From Taibaiella lutea (lineage in GTDB: Bacteria > Bacteroidota > Bacteroidia > Chitinophagales > Chitinophagaceae), in assembly GCF_008629695.1 (NCBI RefSeq), contig NZ_VWSH01000002.1:837410-901409 (forward strand): a stretch of 64,000 nucleotides of DNA. Direction: 5' to 3'. Below, piece by piece: positions 49,701 through 57,445 of the stretch (positions within the stretch are counted from its first letter, which is position 1; each line of letters opens with the position of its first letter). The notes below the pieces were generated by a model that was not told the DNA's origin, searched no databases, and saw nothing but the letters and a program-made list of their open reading frames with translations. Made by a program: the position numbers and the translations under genes.

Positions 49701-52473
49701 AGTTAGTGCGGATAATTGCATCCATATATATCCAGGCTTCATAAGGAAGCACCGTAATACCGAATATAAACCGCAGCAAAATATCCCTTACTGAAAGTGT
49801 TACTTCAGACAGATGCGCTTTCAGCTTTATGTCTTTTGGCTTATGCAGTAATTGCCAGCCCGCACCTACCATAACAGGTAAAGTCAGTATAAGCGTAATA
49901 GTCAAAGTCCAGAACCATGCATGTGGCAACACAGTCCAGCCCAATAACAATAATATAAATAAAGAAGCAGGCAATAAACTGCGGCGCAGATTATCCATTA
50001 TCTTCCATCGTGACAAAAGAGAAAGCTTATTTGTTGTAAGTTTCCCGTTTTCTTTTGTTACAAACGGCAACATCCAGGCGCCAATCTGCCAATCGCCTCT
50101 TATCCATCTGTGGTGCCTTTTAATATCGACGGAATATTCTGTAGGATTTTCTTCATACAAAAGAACATCGCTTAATAGTCCTGAACGTACATAACAGCCT
50201 TCCAGTAAGTCATGACTTAAAATTCTGTTCTCCTGAAAAGCTCCGTGGACGGCTTTTTCAAAAATATCAACATCATAAATACCTTTACCAATGAAAGAGC
50301 CTTCATTGAATAAATCCTGATAAACATCAGAAGAAGCTCTTGTATAAGGATCAATGCCGATATCATTGCCCTGCATCTGAAGGTATAATGAACTTGGTCC
50401 TTGTGGTATAGCAGAAGCAACACGTGGCTGCATAATTCCATACCCTTCTGTTACCCGGTGAAGTTTAGGGCTATATACCGCATGGTTTAACGGGTGTGCC
50501 ATTGTTGCAATAAGCTTCCATGCTGCTTCCCGTGGAAATTGTGTATCTGAGTCAAGTGTTATAACGTATTTGATACGCTCCAACATTTCCTGTTGGCCGA
50601 TGATTGATATAAATTCATTTTGCCCCCTGCCTCTCAATAAAGCATTCAATGCTGCAAGCTTGCCCCTTTTACGTTCATATCCCATCCATTTGCCTTCTTT
50701 TGCATTCCATTTACGGGGCCTGTGAAAAAGGAAAAAAGTATCTTGTTCTTCAGGGTTGTATTTCTGATTTAACGCTTCAATCTGGTTTTGTGCAAAAAGT
50801 AGTAGCTCTTCATCTTCCGGCATATTTTCCTGTAATGCATCATTATAATCTGTGAGAAGACCGTAATGTAAATGTTGCTCGGGATTTGCCAGGTAACGTA
50901 TTTCCAGGTCCTCCACCAATTGCGTTATGTAATCCATGCTGTTCAGCATAGTTGGAATAATAATCAGTGTCCTGTATTCAGCCGGGATATTTTTTGAATA
51001 ATCCATCCTTGGCAAAAGCTGTGGCATCACAACGATGGTGCTTAGCCAGTTAACCAGCGAAACAGCTAATTGCGCTGCTCCCGAAAGAAAAAGAAGAATT
51101 AATATAATGGTAAGCCTGATATCCGGAATGCCGTTCTGAAATCCTAAAAACCACATACAGCCTGTGATGAACAAAGAGAAAAACAGGATTGACATCAGGT
51201 AAATCCTGATTGGTTTCTTTGCAAAGAAACGTTTGAATTTTCTCCATGCGGAAAGCTTCATAGAACAGGCGAGTTCCGTTTGCCTGCGTCCTTTATCCAC
51301 AAGAAAATAGCCTACATGCGCACATCTTGAAGTTTCATCTGCCTGCATGGATGAAAGATATAATGCTTTTTCTGCTACCTGTGTTTCCGTTAAAGTGCTA
51401 TGCTTGGCAATATGTTCAACTACGTGCCTGTATCTGTCTCTTGTCGCAAAATCCATTAAAGGATAAATACCGGTCTGATCTTTTCTTAAAGTTTGTTCTA
51501 CACTGCTGAGCGTTTCTACAAATTCAGACCAGTTATTAGAACCGATGAATCTTAATGTGCCGATACAATTTCTTACTGAAACCTGGTCGGCAGCTTGCTT
51601 CTGGCTCTCCTGAATAACGAGGTCATTGCTGCTCAGGCCCAAAGCGGTCAGTTGATCTTCCATCCAGCTGAGAGGCAATGCCAATGCGGGACCATGACCT
51701 TGTAATTTTCTGGTAAAGCCGGCAACAAAAGGACTGGCCAATTCGGGTTTGGAGCGTGCCATGTCTGCGATTACAACAATCAGATCAGCCGGAGCATTCT
51801 TAACGGTATCCATCATTTTGTCTGCCCAGTACTCCGCCAAATCATTGTCGATCATGTCAAGGGCTATCTTTGAACATACCCTTCTCAGGTTTTCAATAAC
51901 AGCCAGACGTAGCATGATAGGTATAGCCCATAATTCTCCGAGTGTCAGGATAGTTTCAGATTGATAGGCGGCTATAAAACTGCTGAGGTTACGGAGATCG
52001 ACGCGTCCGTCACTGTGCGCAATGATTTCCAAAACGATATCATAAACGCGTGGCATTCCTGCAGAATGGCCATTTGAAAGATGTGGAAGGCCTTCGCTAT
52101 ATCCTTTAGGTAAATGTTTGCGTGCAAGTATGACCTGTTCTTCAATAAGATAAAAATTATCCAATAACCATTCCGCCGCCGGAGTGATGGTCTTGCCTGT
52201 ACGAATGCTTTCAACAAGTATGTTTCTTACTTCTATCAGCTTACGTTCATTCTCTTCCAGTCTTTTTATCAGTGAATCGGAAACTTTATGCTGCATGAGC
52301 TTATGCGATGCTGCAATCAGTTTCCCGTGACGTTCTAATTGACCGGAGCTGTACAACTCTGCCCTGAAAGGTTCCTGCGTTCCGTCTTCGTTTGTCTTAT
52401 AGAAATATTGAAAACCCTTGCGTAAGCCCGAAAGAATTTCCGTTACCGTTCCTGCATTTGGCTTATAACTCAT
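43783..52473 (-). CDS. Cyclic beta-1,2-glucan synthase (NdvB/Cgs type: GT84 + glycoamylase-like + GH94)
   Basis: This 2896-residue membrane enzyme matches the full-length Cgs/NdvB architecture (rhizobial NdvB is about 2,800 residues). After a soluble N-terminal part, two hydrophobic segments (about 410-480) precede the GT84 glycosyltransferase region (V-I-T-L-D-S-D-T-Q-F-P near residue 640), then further membrane helices (about 840-1000). A glycoamylase-like domain (F-T-P-Y-R-L-P-R-D-K-R, H-H-Q-G-M-G-F-L) and two GH94-type modules follow, with D-W-N-D-G-M-D near residue 2576 and G-Y-V-P-G-V-R-E-N-G-G-Q-Y-S-H. The family makes and trims cyclic periplasmic glucan. The gene is single and ends at a strong terminator. 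The transporter NdvA/Chv is not in the window. Confidence 0.9.
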   Translation of the reverse strand: MSYKPNAGTVTEILSGLRKGFQYFYKTNEDGTQEPFRAELYSSGQLERHGKLIAASHKLMQHKVSDSLIKRLEENERKLIEVRNILVESIRTGKTITPAAEWLLDNFYLIEEQVILARKHLPKGYSEGLPHLSNGHSAGMPRVYDIVLEIIAHSDGRVDLRNLSSFIAAYQSETILTLGELWAIPIMLRLAVIENLRRVCSKIALDMIDNDLAEYWADKMMDTVKNAPADLIVVIADMARSKPELASPFVAGFTRKLQGHGPALALPLSWMEDQLTALGLSSNDLVIQESQKQAADQVSVRNCIGTLRFIGSNNWSEFVETLSSVEQTLRKDQTGIYPLMDFATRDRYRHVVEHIAKHSTLTETQVAEKALYLSSMQADETSRCAHVGYFLVDKGRRQTELACSMKLSAWRKFKRFFAKKPIRIYLMSILFFSLFITGCMWFLGFQNGIPDIRLTIILILLFLSGAAQLAVSLVNWLSTIVVMPQLLPRMDYSKNIPAEYRTLIIIPTMLNSMDYITQLVEDLEIRYLANPEQHLHYGLLTDYNDALQENMPEDEELLLFAQNQIEALNQKYNPEEQDTFFLFHRPRKWNAKEGKWMGYERKRGKLAALNALLRGRGQNEFISIIGQQEMLERIKYVITLDSDTQFPREAAWKLIATMAHPLNHAVYSPKLHRVTEGYGIMQPRVASAIPQGPSSLYLQMQGNDIGIDPYTRASSDVYQDLFNEGSFIGKGIYDVDIFEKAVHGAFQENRILSHDLLEGCYVRSGLLSDVLLYEENPTEYSVDIKRHHRWIRGDWQIGAWMLPFVTKENGKLTTNKLSLLSRWKIMDNLRRSLLPASLFILLLLGWTVLPHAWFWTLTITLILTLPVMVGAGWQLLHKPKDIKLKAHLSEVTLSVRDILLRFIFGITVLPYEAWIYMDAIIRTNWRMAISKRKLLQWTPSAFSSSRHVNIFNAYIEMWFIPFSSVAGTYLILWLNPAALIVAAPILLLWLFAPAIIWTISLPETEKDPGLNDAQYLFLHKTARKTWAYFETFVTETDNWLPPDNYQEEPVEVIAHRTSPTNIGLALLANLSAYDFGYISGEAFITRCKNTMDSMSKLERHKGHFYNWYDTLTRMPLSPRYISTVDSGNLIGHLLTLKQGINVMPEKPAFSNTIFDGINVCARIVKDYFKKNHKEIVDKIIAASKLKEPLVSLSAIKKQFTLLINLADELESEKGDQNEVAQAWAGRLKMQIKNAYTDLKQVLPWLEMLPLQEKFPDLSSLDIIPNYGDIDSLVALSMKQIEVYQAYETSQDDKNNLQILSELLIQAKIHAKETCIQISKLTEQCEKFSTVDYDFIFDKSTNLLRIGFNVDEQRGDDSFYDLLASEVRLGIFAGIAQGKLPQESWFALGRLLTNVGNDSILLSWSGSMFEYLMPQLVMPSYENTLLNKTNKATVKRQMDYAAIRSVPWGISESAYNAFDTALNYQYRAFGVPGLGLKRGLEEDLVIAPYASMMALMISPERACSNLQLMSREGYEGAYGFYEAIDFTPYRLPRDKRFEIIKSFMVHHQGMGFLSLAYLLLNKPMQQRFTMEPRFQATLLLLQEKVPRATVFYAHTAELIQKNTSTPAVPIRRIATPNTPVPEIQLLSNGRYQVMVSNSGGGYSRWKDLSLTRWREDGTVDGYGVFCYIKDVERDVFWSNTYQPTLSMPKNYEAVFSQGHVEFMRNDYGFVTKTEIVISPEDDIEMRRVRITNKGNAARTLEVTSYAEVVIAPQAADESHQAFSNLFVQTEINPQHKSIVCTRRPRSEGETPPWMFHLMDVQGVTVETVSYETDRLEFIGRCNTLADPKAMHISELSGKEGAVLDPILAIRHRFTIKPNQSAVIDMVYGVSDNKESCRAIMHKYKDQHMRRRALELSWTHNQVLLRQLNASETDVQLFNRLATSVVFANPALRTDPNIIKSNFRGQSGLWSHSVSGDLPIILLHIHDPENIELVRQMIQAHAYWRLKGLAVDLVIWNEDHGSYRQLLQDEITGMINTEMGIHTSYSKPGAIFVKSTDQISHEDRILFESVARVIISDNKGTLAEQVNRVKTEKALPPLLEKQAFTFGHQEHTLPIPTDLLFFNGSGGFAPDGKSYKIITQNNSTTPAPWVNVIANPVFGTVISETASAYTWAVNAHEYRLTPWNNDSVSDVGGEAFYIRDEVTGVFWSPAPFPIKGASTYITTHGFGYSTFEHSEQGLASEMSVFVDKDLPLKFITLKIRNYSGRERKITLTGFMEMILGDVRSKTNMHILSEYDTATGGLIFRNRYNSAFAEQVSFFSANGVDVSFTTDRAEFIGRNGTLKNPKALYQKKLSGRFGAGKDTCAALQSRFDLINGEEREIIFVLGSAADITIAKDYIQKFKTTESVSQSLNDVKAHWDEIIGSVKVSTPDKGLNTLANGWLLYQTIACRIYARSGFYQSGGAFGFRDQLQDVLAILHTAPSIAKEQILLSASRQFEEGDVQHWWHPPEGRGVRTRCSDDLLWLPFVTARYIKATGDKEILNSMAGFLESRKLHPGEDSLYDLPKISSQQDTIYNHCVRSIKHSLQFGEHGLPLIGSGDWNDGMDQVGHHGKGESVWLAFFFYDVLTHFEEIATGFGDVEFAATCKQQAKTLQSNIEANAWDGEWYLRAWFDNGTALGTSKNDECRIDAIAQSWSVISEAGEETRKEKAMASLDKYLVDRDLKLIKLLEPAFDKSALNPGYIKGYVPGVRENGGQYSHAAIWALMAFAKSGDCNKTYDLFNMIQPINHSLDAAAKDIYKVEPYVMAADVYANESHKGRGGWTWYTGSAGWMYQFILNSLLGLEREADELKFNPCFPDEWPSVEIQYRYGNAHYFITIINNKNQAVSQWEMDNEKGTGESIRLKDDGKEHRVTMQIRRKK

Positions 52474-53036
52474 ATCGTATATAGAACCGCTTTATGTGTT
52501 GATTGTGAATGCTAATTCATTCAATAACACATAATTGTCCTATTTGTTTTAGAACCGGTTAAACATCAATCATTGTAATATAATCTTCGGCAATTAACAT
52601 AATATTACAGTTCGTATAACGATACATTTACATTTATGTCTTACATTTGATTCTATTTATTAATAGAATTTAAAATTAATTCTGATCGATTTGTTTTGTA
52701 AGTAATTATTAAACCGAATCATTCATGAAATGTTTCAAATCAAATTTTAAATGCTTTTTTAAACAAAAGAATCATTTAAACCTGTTAAGAGTTATCCCGT
52801 GATTAGCCCCGAATTTGCTCACTTACCTGATCTTACAGCATAGGAATCCAATCTTGAATCTGATAAAGAATTACTAATGTCGGTTCGCATTCTCTCTTAG
52901 ACTAATAATTTTTTTAAGTGTATCAGAAATAAGCAGGATAATTTATCAAACATCATAACACGAGTCGGCTTGAACGATCCTAAAATAAATTCATCTTTTG
53001 TATCTATTTTTTAACCTAAACCAAAACACAACTATT
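52474..53036. other. Intergenic region between glucan synthase and carbonic anhydrase
   Basis: About 560 bp between divergent genes, AT-rich. I see no gene, tRNA or repeat, and no convincing TAnnTTTG element for either gene. Confidence 0.4.
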
Positions 53037-53708
53037 ATGACAAATGAAACTATGCAATCAAACCCTATTGCTTTACCCCGGAGAGAAAGGGTTTTAACAG
53101 CAGATGAGCAAGCCGCATTGACTCCTGATGACGTTATCAAAGCTTTGAAAGAAGGTAACGAACGCTTTGTAGATAATAATGTTACAGCAAGAGATCATTC
53201 GGCAATGGTACGGGAAGCCGCCGCAGGACAATTCCCAAAAGCAGTGGTTCTTTCTTGTATTGACAGCCGGATTCCGGTGGAAGATGTATTTGACAGAGGT
53301 ATTGGCGATCTTTTTGTAGGACGTGTAGCAGGCAATTTTGCGAACACGGATTTATTGGGAAGTATGGAGTTCGGCTGTAAAGTTATGGGCGCTAAACTAA
53401 TTCTTGTTTTAGGACATGAATCCTGTGGTGCTATTACCTCTGCTATTGATGATGTGAAACTGGGTAATATAACTTCCATGCTGGCAAATATAAAGCCGGC
53501 AATTACTGCATCAGAAGATTTTCAGGGCGATAAATCCTCAAAAAATAAAGACTACGTAATGTATGTTTTAAAAAACAATGTCATTAATACTATAAAAACA
53601 ATCAAGGAAAAAAGCCCTATTTTAAAAGAAATGGAAGACATGGGCAGTATAAAGATTGTGGGTGCGTATTATAATATTAATACAGGAGTAGTGACATTCT
53701 TGGACTAA
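53037..53708 (+). CDS. Beta-class carbonic anhydrase
   Basis: The 223-residue enzyme interconverts CO2 and bicarbonate. From the ATG at 53037, the zinc ligands are Cys74 (in V-L-S-C-I-D-S-R), His127 and Cys130 (in L-G-H-E-S-C-G-A); Asp76 and Arg78 form the catalytic dyad. An in-frame TTG at 52998 would add 13 residues but has no support. The N-terminal L-T-P-D-D-V-I-K-A-L-K-E-G-N-E-R-F is also typical. The C-terminus contains the usual G-A-Y-Y-N-I-N-T-G-V. No signal peptide is seen, so it is cytoplasmic. It is a single-gene unit with a terminator. Confidence 0.95.
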   Translation: MTNETMQSNPIALPRRERVLTADEQAALTPDDVIKALKEGNERFVDNNVTARDHSAMVREAAAGQFPKAVVLSCIDSRIPVEDVFDRGIGDLFVGRVAGNFANTDLLGSMEFGCKVMGAKLILVLGHESCGAITSAIDDVKLGNITSMLANIKPAITASEDFQGDKSSKNKDYVMYVLKNNVINTIKTIKEKSPILKEMEDMGSIKIVGAYYNINTGVVTFLD

Positions 53709-53799
53709 GCCAGCACGTCGCACCTGCTTGATACGTTAGTTACTTCAATGATTTAATGAAATCGGCTGACTAAGAAATGAAACGAATTATTAAAAATGA

Positions 53800-53826
53800 C
53801 AAAACCCGCTTATAGAGCGGGTTTTG
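53800..53826. terminator. Terminator after carbonic anhydrase
   Basis: A perfect 11-bp stem CAAAACCCGCT / AGCGGGTTTTG with loop TATAG, between convergent genes. Confidence 0.88.
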
Positions 53827-53896
53827 AAATGTTGTTGATGCTATTTAAACGAAATTTGAACTAATTCCGAACTACCGTTGCTGTTTGTCAGAAGGA

Positions 53897-54466
53897 TTAT
53901 TTTTTCAATGGTCCGATGTGCTTGTATTTGTTGATGAACAAACCCGTCGGCGTAGTCTTTGTGTCAATAAGAGCTAATTCCCGGGCATCGATGCTGTCTG
54001 ACAATAAGCGTTTACCCTTGCCAAGTAAAACCGGGTAGGTGATGAGGATAATCTCATCAACCAATCCATTACTTAGCAACAATGAAGTTATTGTAGAACT
54101 TCCGACCACAATAAGATCAGGACCTTCCGTTGACTTGAGGTCACCTGTTGCCTTTACAATATCTTCCCCTAAATTCTTTACAGGACCCCATTCCAAACTG
54201 TCAGGGTTGTGAGTTACAACGTATTTAGTTGCTGCGTTTATCGCATTTGCCATTGGAAAATCTCCCGCATTAGGCCAAAAACCACTAAATATATCATAAG
54301 TATGGCGGCCAAGCAGCAAGTCGAACTTAGGTCCATATGCCTCAAAGAGCATGACAGCTCCTTCCGGGCTTCGGTAGGGCGTTGTCCATGCGCCATAAAT
54401 ATAATCTCCGTCGTGTTCTATCACGCCGTCCAGCGAGATATGTTCAAATATTCTGATCTTTCTCAT
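53897..54466 (-). CDS. Dihydrofolate reductase-fold (RibD C-terminal) protein
   Basis: This soluble 189-residue protein belongs to the RibD C-terminal/DHFR-like superfamily, NADPH-dependent reductases of uncertain substrate. It has E-H-I-S-L-D-G-V-I-E near the start, L-L-L-G-R-H-T-Y-D-I-F in the nucleotide-binding region, K-Y-V-V-T-H, L-I-V-V-G-S-S-T-I-T and the C-terminal Y-P-V-L-L-G-K-G-K-R-L. A length near 180 is usual for stand-alone members. It lies 100 bp upstream of a DoxX-like membrane gene on the same strand. Confidence 0.88.
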   Translation of the reverse strand: MRKIRIFEHISLDGVIEHDGDYIYGAWTTPYRSPEGAVMLFEAYGPKFDLLLGRHTYDIFSGFWPNAGDFPMANAINAATKYVVTHNPDSLEWGPVKNLGEDIVKATGDLKSTEGPDLIVVGSSTITSLLLSNGLVDEIILITYPVLLGKGKRLLSDSIDARELALIDTKTTPTGLFINKYKHIGPLKK

Positions 54467-54566
54467 TTTGTTTCAATTAGTTTATAATTGTCAAAATTAG
54501 AATAATCCGATTCGTATTTTGGAGGGCAATTACGACAATAAAAGGGTATGTAAGCTAATGTCTTTC

Positions 54567-54965
54567 TTATGCTTGTTTTGATTTATCTGTGCTTTTTAAC
54601 GACCACAAAACAAGCAGCGGTTGGAAGAAAAGCCGTACAAAACGCTTTTTATCTGTATCCAGGCCAAAAGCGTTGCGGTGATGCGTATATTGTGCAATAT
54701 TCCCCGGAAAAACCGCCGCAAAGAAGAGAGCAGCTATCCTTCCTGTCAGGTACCTGTATTTTGATGGGGCTATAGCTAATGCCGTACCCAATGCAATTTC
54801 TGCGACACCTGAATAAATAACCGTATCGTCTTTTTTTAATGGAACCCAATTGGGCACTTGTGCTCTGAACTCCTTTCTTGCGTTGGTAAGATGACTTATC
54901 CCTGCAAAAACCAATCCCGCCCCTAAAAGAATCCGTGCTCCGCTTTTAATAGTTGAACGCTCCAT
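54567..54965 (-). CDS. DoxX-like small membrane protein
   Basis: The 132-residue protein has four hydrophobic segments. Its start (G-A-R-I-L-L-G-A-G-L-V-F-A-G-I-S-H) and the next helix (G-V-A-E-I-A-L-G-T-A-L) resemble the DoxX-like family of small quinone-related membrane proteins. The third helix (R-I-A-A-L-F-F-A-A-V-F-P-G-N-I-A-Q-Y) ends with a polar segment rich in H, R and K. Function unknown. It is read in the same direction as the DHFR-fold gene, which lies 100 bp downstream. Confidence 0.65.
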   Translation of the reverse strand: MERSTIKSGARILLGAGLVFAGISHLTNARKEFRAQVPNWVPLKKDDTVIYSGVAEIALGTALAIAPSKYRYLTGRIAALFFAAVFPGNIAQYTHHRNAFGLDTDKKRFVRLFFQPLLVLWSLKSTDKSKQA

Positions 54966-55185
54966 AAATAAGTTATTTTCTTTTAAAACAGGGCATAGTG
55001 ATTATTGTTCGGATATCTGTAAGTGAAAAATGAAACAACGGATAAAAAATCAGGTTGTCCTAGATGGTGAAGGTGGTTAGTCAGAGTTTCTATTCTCAAT
55101 TTCATTTCCTAATGCCGAAAATTTCCATTGTATTTTATTTGGAAATATCACAAGACAAAAGTGCATTAAACTACAAATTTTACCT

Positions 55186-55203
55186 ATACCTATCTATCGG
55201 TAT
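55186..55203 (+). promoter_or_regulatory. Operator-like site b, ATACCT-N6-CGGTAT
   Basis: ATACCTATCTATCGGTAT is a less perfect copy (one base off in the second arm) of the 18-bp palindrome found at 55263, 60258, 61362 and 61427. No -7 element is placed 20 bp after it, so it is probably an auxiliary site for the SEFIR gene promoter, 77 bp upstream of site a. Confidence 0.6.
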
Positions 55204-55262
55204 TTTAATTGCTTATCAATAAACTCATAATGATAATAGAGGCGGAAGGAAAGTGCACAAGA

Positions 55263-55310
55263 ATACCTGTAGGTAGGTATTCCTTTATAAGGGTTAAGAT
55301 AACATATTTG
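55263..55310 (+). promoter_or_regulatory. Operator a plus promoter for the SEFIR gene
   Basis: ATACCTGTAGGTAGGTAT (55263-55280) overlaps a -33-like TTC, followed after exactly 20 bp by CATATTTG (55303-55310), one base off TAnnTTTG. The spacing equals that at the caspase, DUF6175-operon and kinase-operon promoters. The weak -7 and the operator next to the -33 suggest activation. Confidence 0.75.
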
Positions 55311-55357
55311 CGGCCATATAAGTCTATGAATTCTATAAATATTATAACCCCTTTGCA

Positions 55358-56422
55358 ATGAATACAGATAAAATCAAGGTTTTCATATCCTATACCTGGG
55401 ATAATGAGAAGCATATGGAATGGGTTTTGCGTCTTGCTAAAAAACTGGAGGAGGATATGCTGATAAATGTCGTATTGGATAGAGAACGAATGTATGCAGG
55501 CGGAAATCTCAATCACTTTGCAGATAAGCACATTAACGAGGCTGATAAAATTATTGTCATATTCACTAAAGAATACAAAGTTAAGGCAGTGAACAGAAGG
55601 GATGCGGCAGGTTATGAATATTCTATCATTAATACCATCATTTCAAGAAATATTGCAGCACAGCAAAAGGTTATTCCTGTTTTAAAGAAAGGTAGTGTTG
55701 ATGCGAGCATCCCTGAATTTATGCAGGCATTTCTGCATATAGATTTCAGGAATCCCGGACAATTTGTTTCTAAATACAAAGAGCTACAGTATGCAATCGG
55801 GAAAGAAAATGGAAACACAATCGTTCCGCTCCCTGCGATACCATGGTATGTAAACAAGAGGAAATATTTAGCAATCGCGGCAATGCTTGGATTTGCATTG
55901 GTAATCATCGCAACATCCTATTACAGAACTGTGTTTCCGTTATTAACTAAAAAGGATGATGTGAAAAATGCGACTTTTATAACACCAAAGGGTGATAGCA
56001 GACAGGTATCACCAAAGGACTCAATAAAGCATAGAGAATCAGTCAGGATAAATCCGGGTTACCCTGCCTCTACAGCTGTTAATAAACATAATTATAGCGA
56101 TGTAAATGCGAGTTGTTGTACCTTGGTAAAAGGAGAGGGTAAATTTGGATTTGTGGATAGCAAAGGAAGGGATATTAATGGTGCTTCAACTGTACAATTC
56201 AAATATTCTTCTGCAGAAGAATTCAATGAAGGCCTTGCGAAAGTAGGTAATAATAGCCGATATGGTTTTATTGACAAACATGGTAATGCCGTCATACCTA
56301 TGCAATATGAAGCTGCGGAATCTTTTTCGGATGGGAAAGCCAATGTAAGAAAAAATGGCCACTGGTATTATATTGATAAAAACAACAACTGCGTTAAAGA
56401 TTGTCCACCACCTGATATGTGA
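55358..56422 (+). CDS. SEFIR-domain membrane protein with WG repeats
   Basis: The 354-residue protein has an N-terminal SEFIR domain (TIR-like; residues 5-130) with K-V-F-I-S-Y-T-W-D-N-E-K-H, V-L-D-R-E-R-M-Y-A-G-G, A-D-K-I-I-V-I-F-T and V-I-P-V-L-K-K-G. One transmembrane helix lies at 170-188. The last 100 residues hold three WG-type repeats (K-F-G-F-V-D-S-K-G, R-Y-G-F-I-D-K-H-G, H-W-Y-Y-I-D-K-N). There is no signal peptide, so the SEFIR domain should face the cytoplasm and the repeats the periplasm. Bacterial SEFIR proteins are known anti-phage effectors, and the domain is also a signalling module. Its start is ATG at 55358 and it shares its operator with the caspase and two other units. Confidence 0.88.
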   Translation: MNTDKIKVFISYTWDNEKHMEWVLRLAKKLEEDMLINVVLDRERMYAGGNLNHFADKHINEADKIIVIFTKEYKVKAVNRRDAAGYEYSIINTIISRNIAAQQKVIPVLKKGSVDASIPEFMQAFLHIDFRNPGQFVSKYKELQYAIGKENGNTIVPLPAIPWYVNKRKYLAIAAMLGFALVIIATSYYRTVFPLLTKKDDVKNATFITPKGDSRQVSPKDSIKHRESVRINPGYPASTAVNKHNYSDVNASCCTLVKGEGKFGFVDSKGRDINGASTVQFKYSSAEEFNEGLAKVGNNSRYGFIDKHGNAVIPMQYEAAESFSDGKANVRKNGHWYYIDKNNNCVKDCPPPDM

Positions 56423-56424
56423 GC

Positions 56425-56454
56425 AAAGAGCAATCAGTAAAATTGCTCTTTTTC
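56425..56454. terminator. Terminator between the SEFIR gene and the DUF6175 operon
   Basis: A 10-bp stem AAAGAGCAAT / ATTGCTCTTT with a 7-nt loop and T tract, directly after the SEFIR stop and overlapping the 3' edge of the convergent operon. Confidence 0.85.
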
Positions 56455-56455
56455 A

Positions 56456-57439
56456 TTATCGGCGAATCCAATGTTCAATATTGTAAGTCTGAGGTGGTGG
56501 ATTGTTTTTTGCATAATCTGATGCCATGTCTCTATAGGATTTTATCATCTCATTAGCCACATCGAGTTTAGCTTCCTGCGATTTCTCCTTATAATCCCAC
56601 TCTCTGTTATTGCGTTGTTTTATTGTGCTGCTGATTTCTGTAATAAATGTCTTTATTTGTTTATCACATTCAGGATTAATGTCTTCATCTATCAAAGCCA
56701 ATGTGGCAGCAGCTGAGTCGGCACCACGTTCATCGAGCGATGCCACCCATTGTGCTTTTGCTTTAAGCAATAATTTTTCGCAGTTAAAATGTGCTTTTTG
56801 AGGGACAATTTCCCTTACCCTTTGCAGGCATCTTTCAAAGCATTTAGTGCATTCTTCCGGTACAAGCATCAGATTATATACTGCCTCTTTATATTTATTT
56901 GCTGCAATCAGTAGATCTGCTTCATTAAGGACCTGATCGCATTTTGTTTTATAATAATCGAATACATGTTCTCTTCCTTCTATTACAAAAGCCTGCAATG
57001 CAGAATCTTCCGGCCGGATATGCTTTATAGCGTCCATAAAGGCTTTTGTTTCGTTGGTGCCAACCCCCTTTACATATTTTGATGTTGTCGCAAATATTTT
57101 GCCCTGCTGCCCGTCTCCTATAAAAAAAGTTATTTCCAGGTCTAATGCAATCATAGTCGGAGCTGTTGATAAAATGTTTTTAGACAAAGTATTAATAGCT
57201 GCCGTAATAATAAACCTGGGATTTACAGAAACGCTCCCTATGTTTTTATAATTAGCTATCTGGATCAGTTTCAGTTCCATTGAATTACGGCATTCTAATG
57301 GAATACTCGGTAATAAAAAAGGAGAGAGGTTGATAGTGGTAAGCGGGTCTTTCCCTTCCAATTGCTGTGCCTGGCATTGGTTATTATTAAAAAAACAAAA
57401 GCACAGCAGGAGGGTTGATGTAAATAAGAATTGTTTCAT
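56456..57439 (-). CDS. Exported protein of unknown function, last gene of the DUF6175 operon
   Basis: The 327-residue protein has a signal peptide (L-L-L-C-F-C-F-F, cleaved before Q-Q-L-E). A beta-rich first part (I-A-L-D-L-E-I-T-F-F-I-G-D-G) is followed by a helical stretch with paired cysteines (E-E-C-T-K-C-F-E-R-C-L) resembling a TPR-like repeat (Y-K-E-A-V-Y-N-L-M-L-V-P). No enzymatic motif is visible. In Bacteroides a similar exported protein is, from memory, encoded beside DUF6175 genes. The four genes of this operon are 6-27 bp apart. The final residues are Pro/Asn-rich and end H-W-I-R-R. Confidence 0.68.
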   Translation of the reverse strand: MKQFLFTSTLLLCFCFFNNNQCQAQQLEGKDPLTTINLSPFLLPSIPLECRNSMELKLIQIANYKNIGSVSVNPRFIITAAINTLSKNILSTAPTMIALDLEITFFIGDGQQGKIFATTSKYVKGVGTNETKAFMDAIKHIRPEDSALQAFVIEGREHVFDYYKTKCDQVLNEADLLIAANKYKEAVYNLMLVPEECTKCFERCLQRVREIVPQKAHFNCEKLLLKAKAQWVASLDERGADSAAATLALIDEDINPECDKQIKTFITEISSTIKQRNNREWDYKEKSQEAKLDVANEMIKSYRDMASDYAKNNPPPQTYNIEHWIRR

Positions 57440-57445
57440 TTCGGG

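Larger units (their letters stand above)
54966..55357. other. Intergenic region with two copies of the 18-bp operator
   Basis: About 390 bp between divergent genes. It contains the operator-like sites at 55186-55203 and 55263-55280 and the -7 element at 55303-55310. No gene is seen. Confidence 0.7.
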
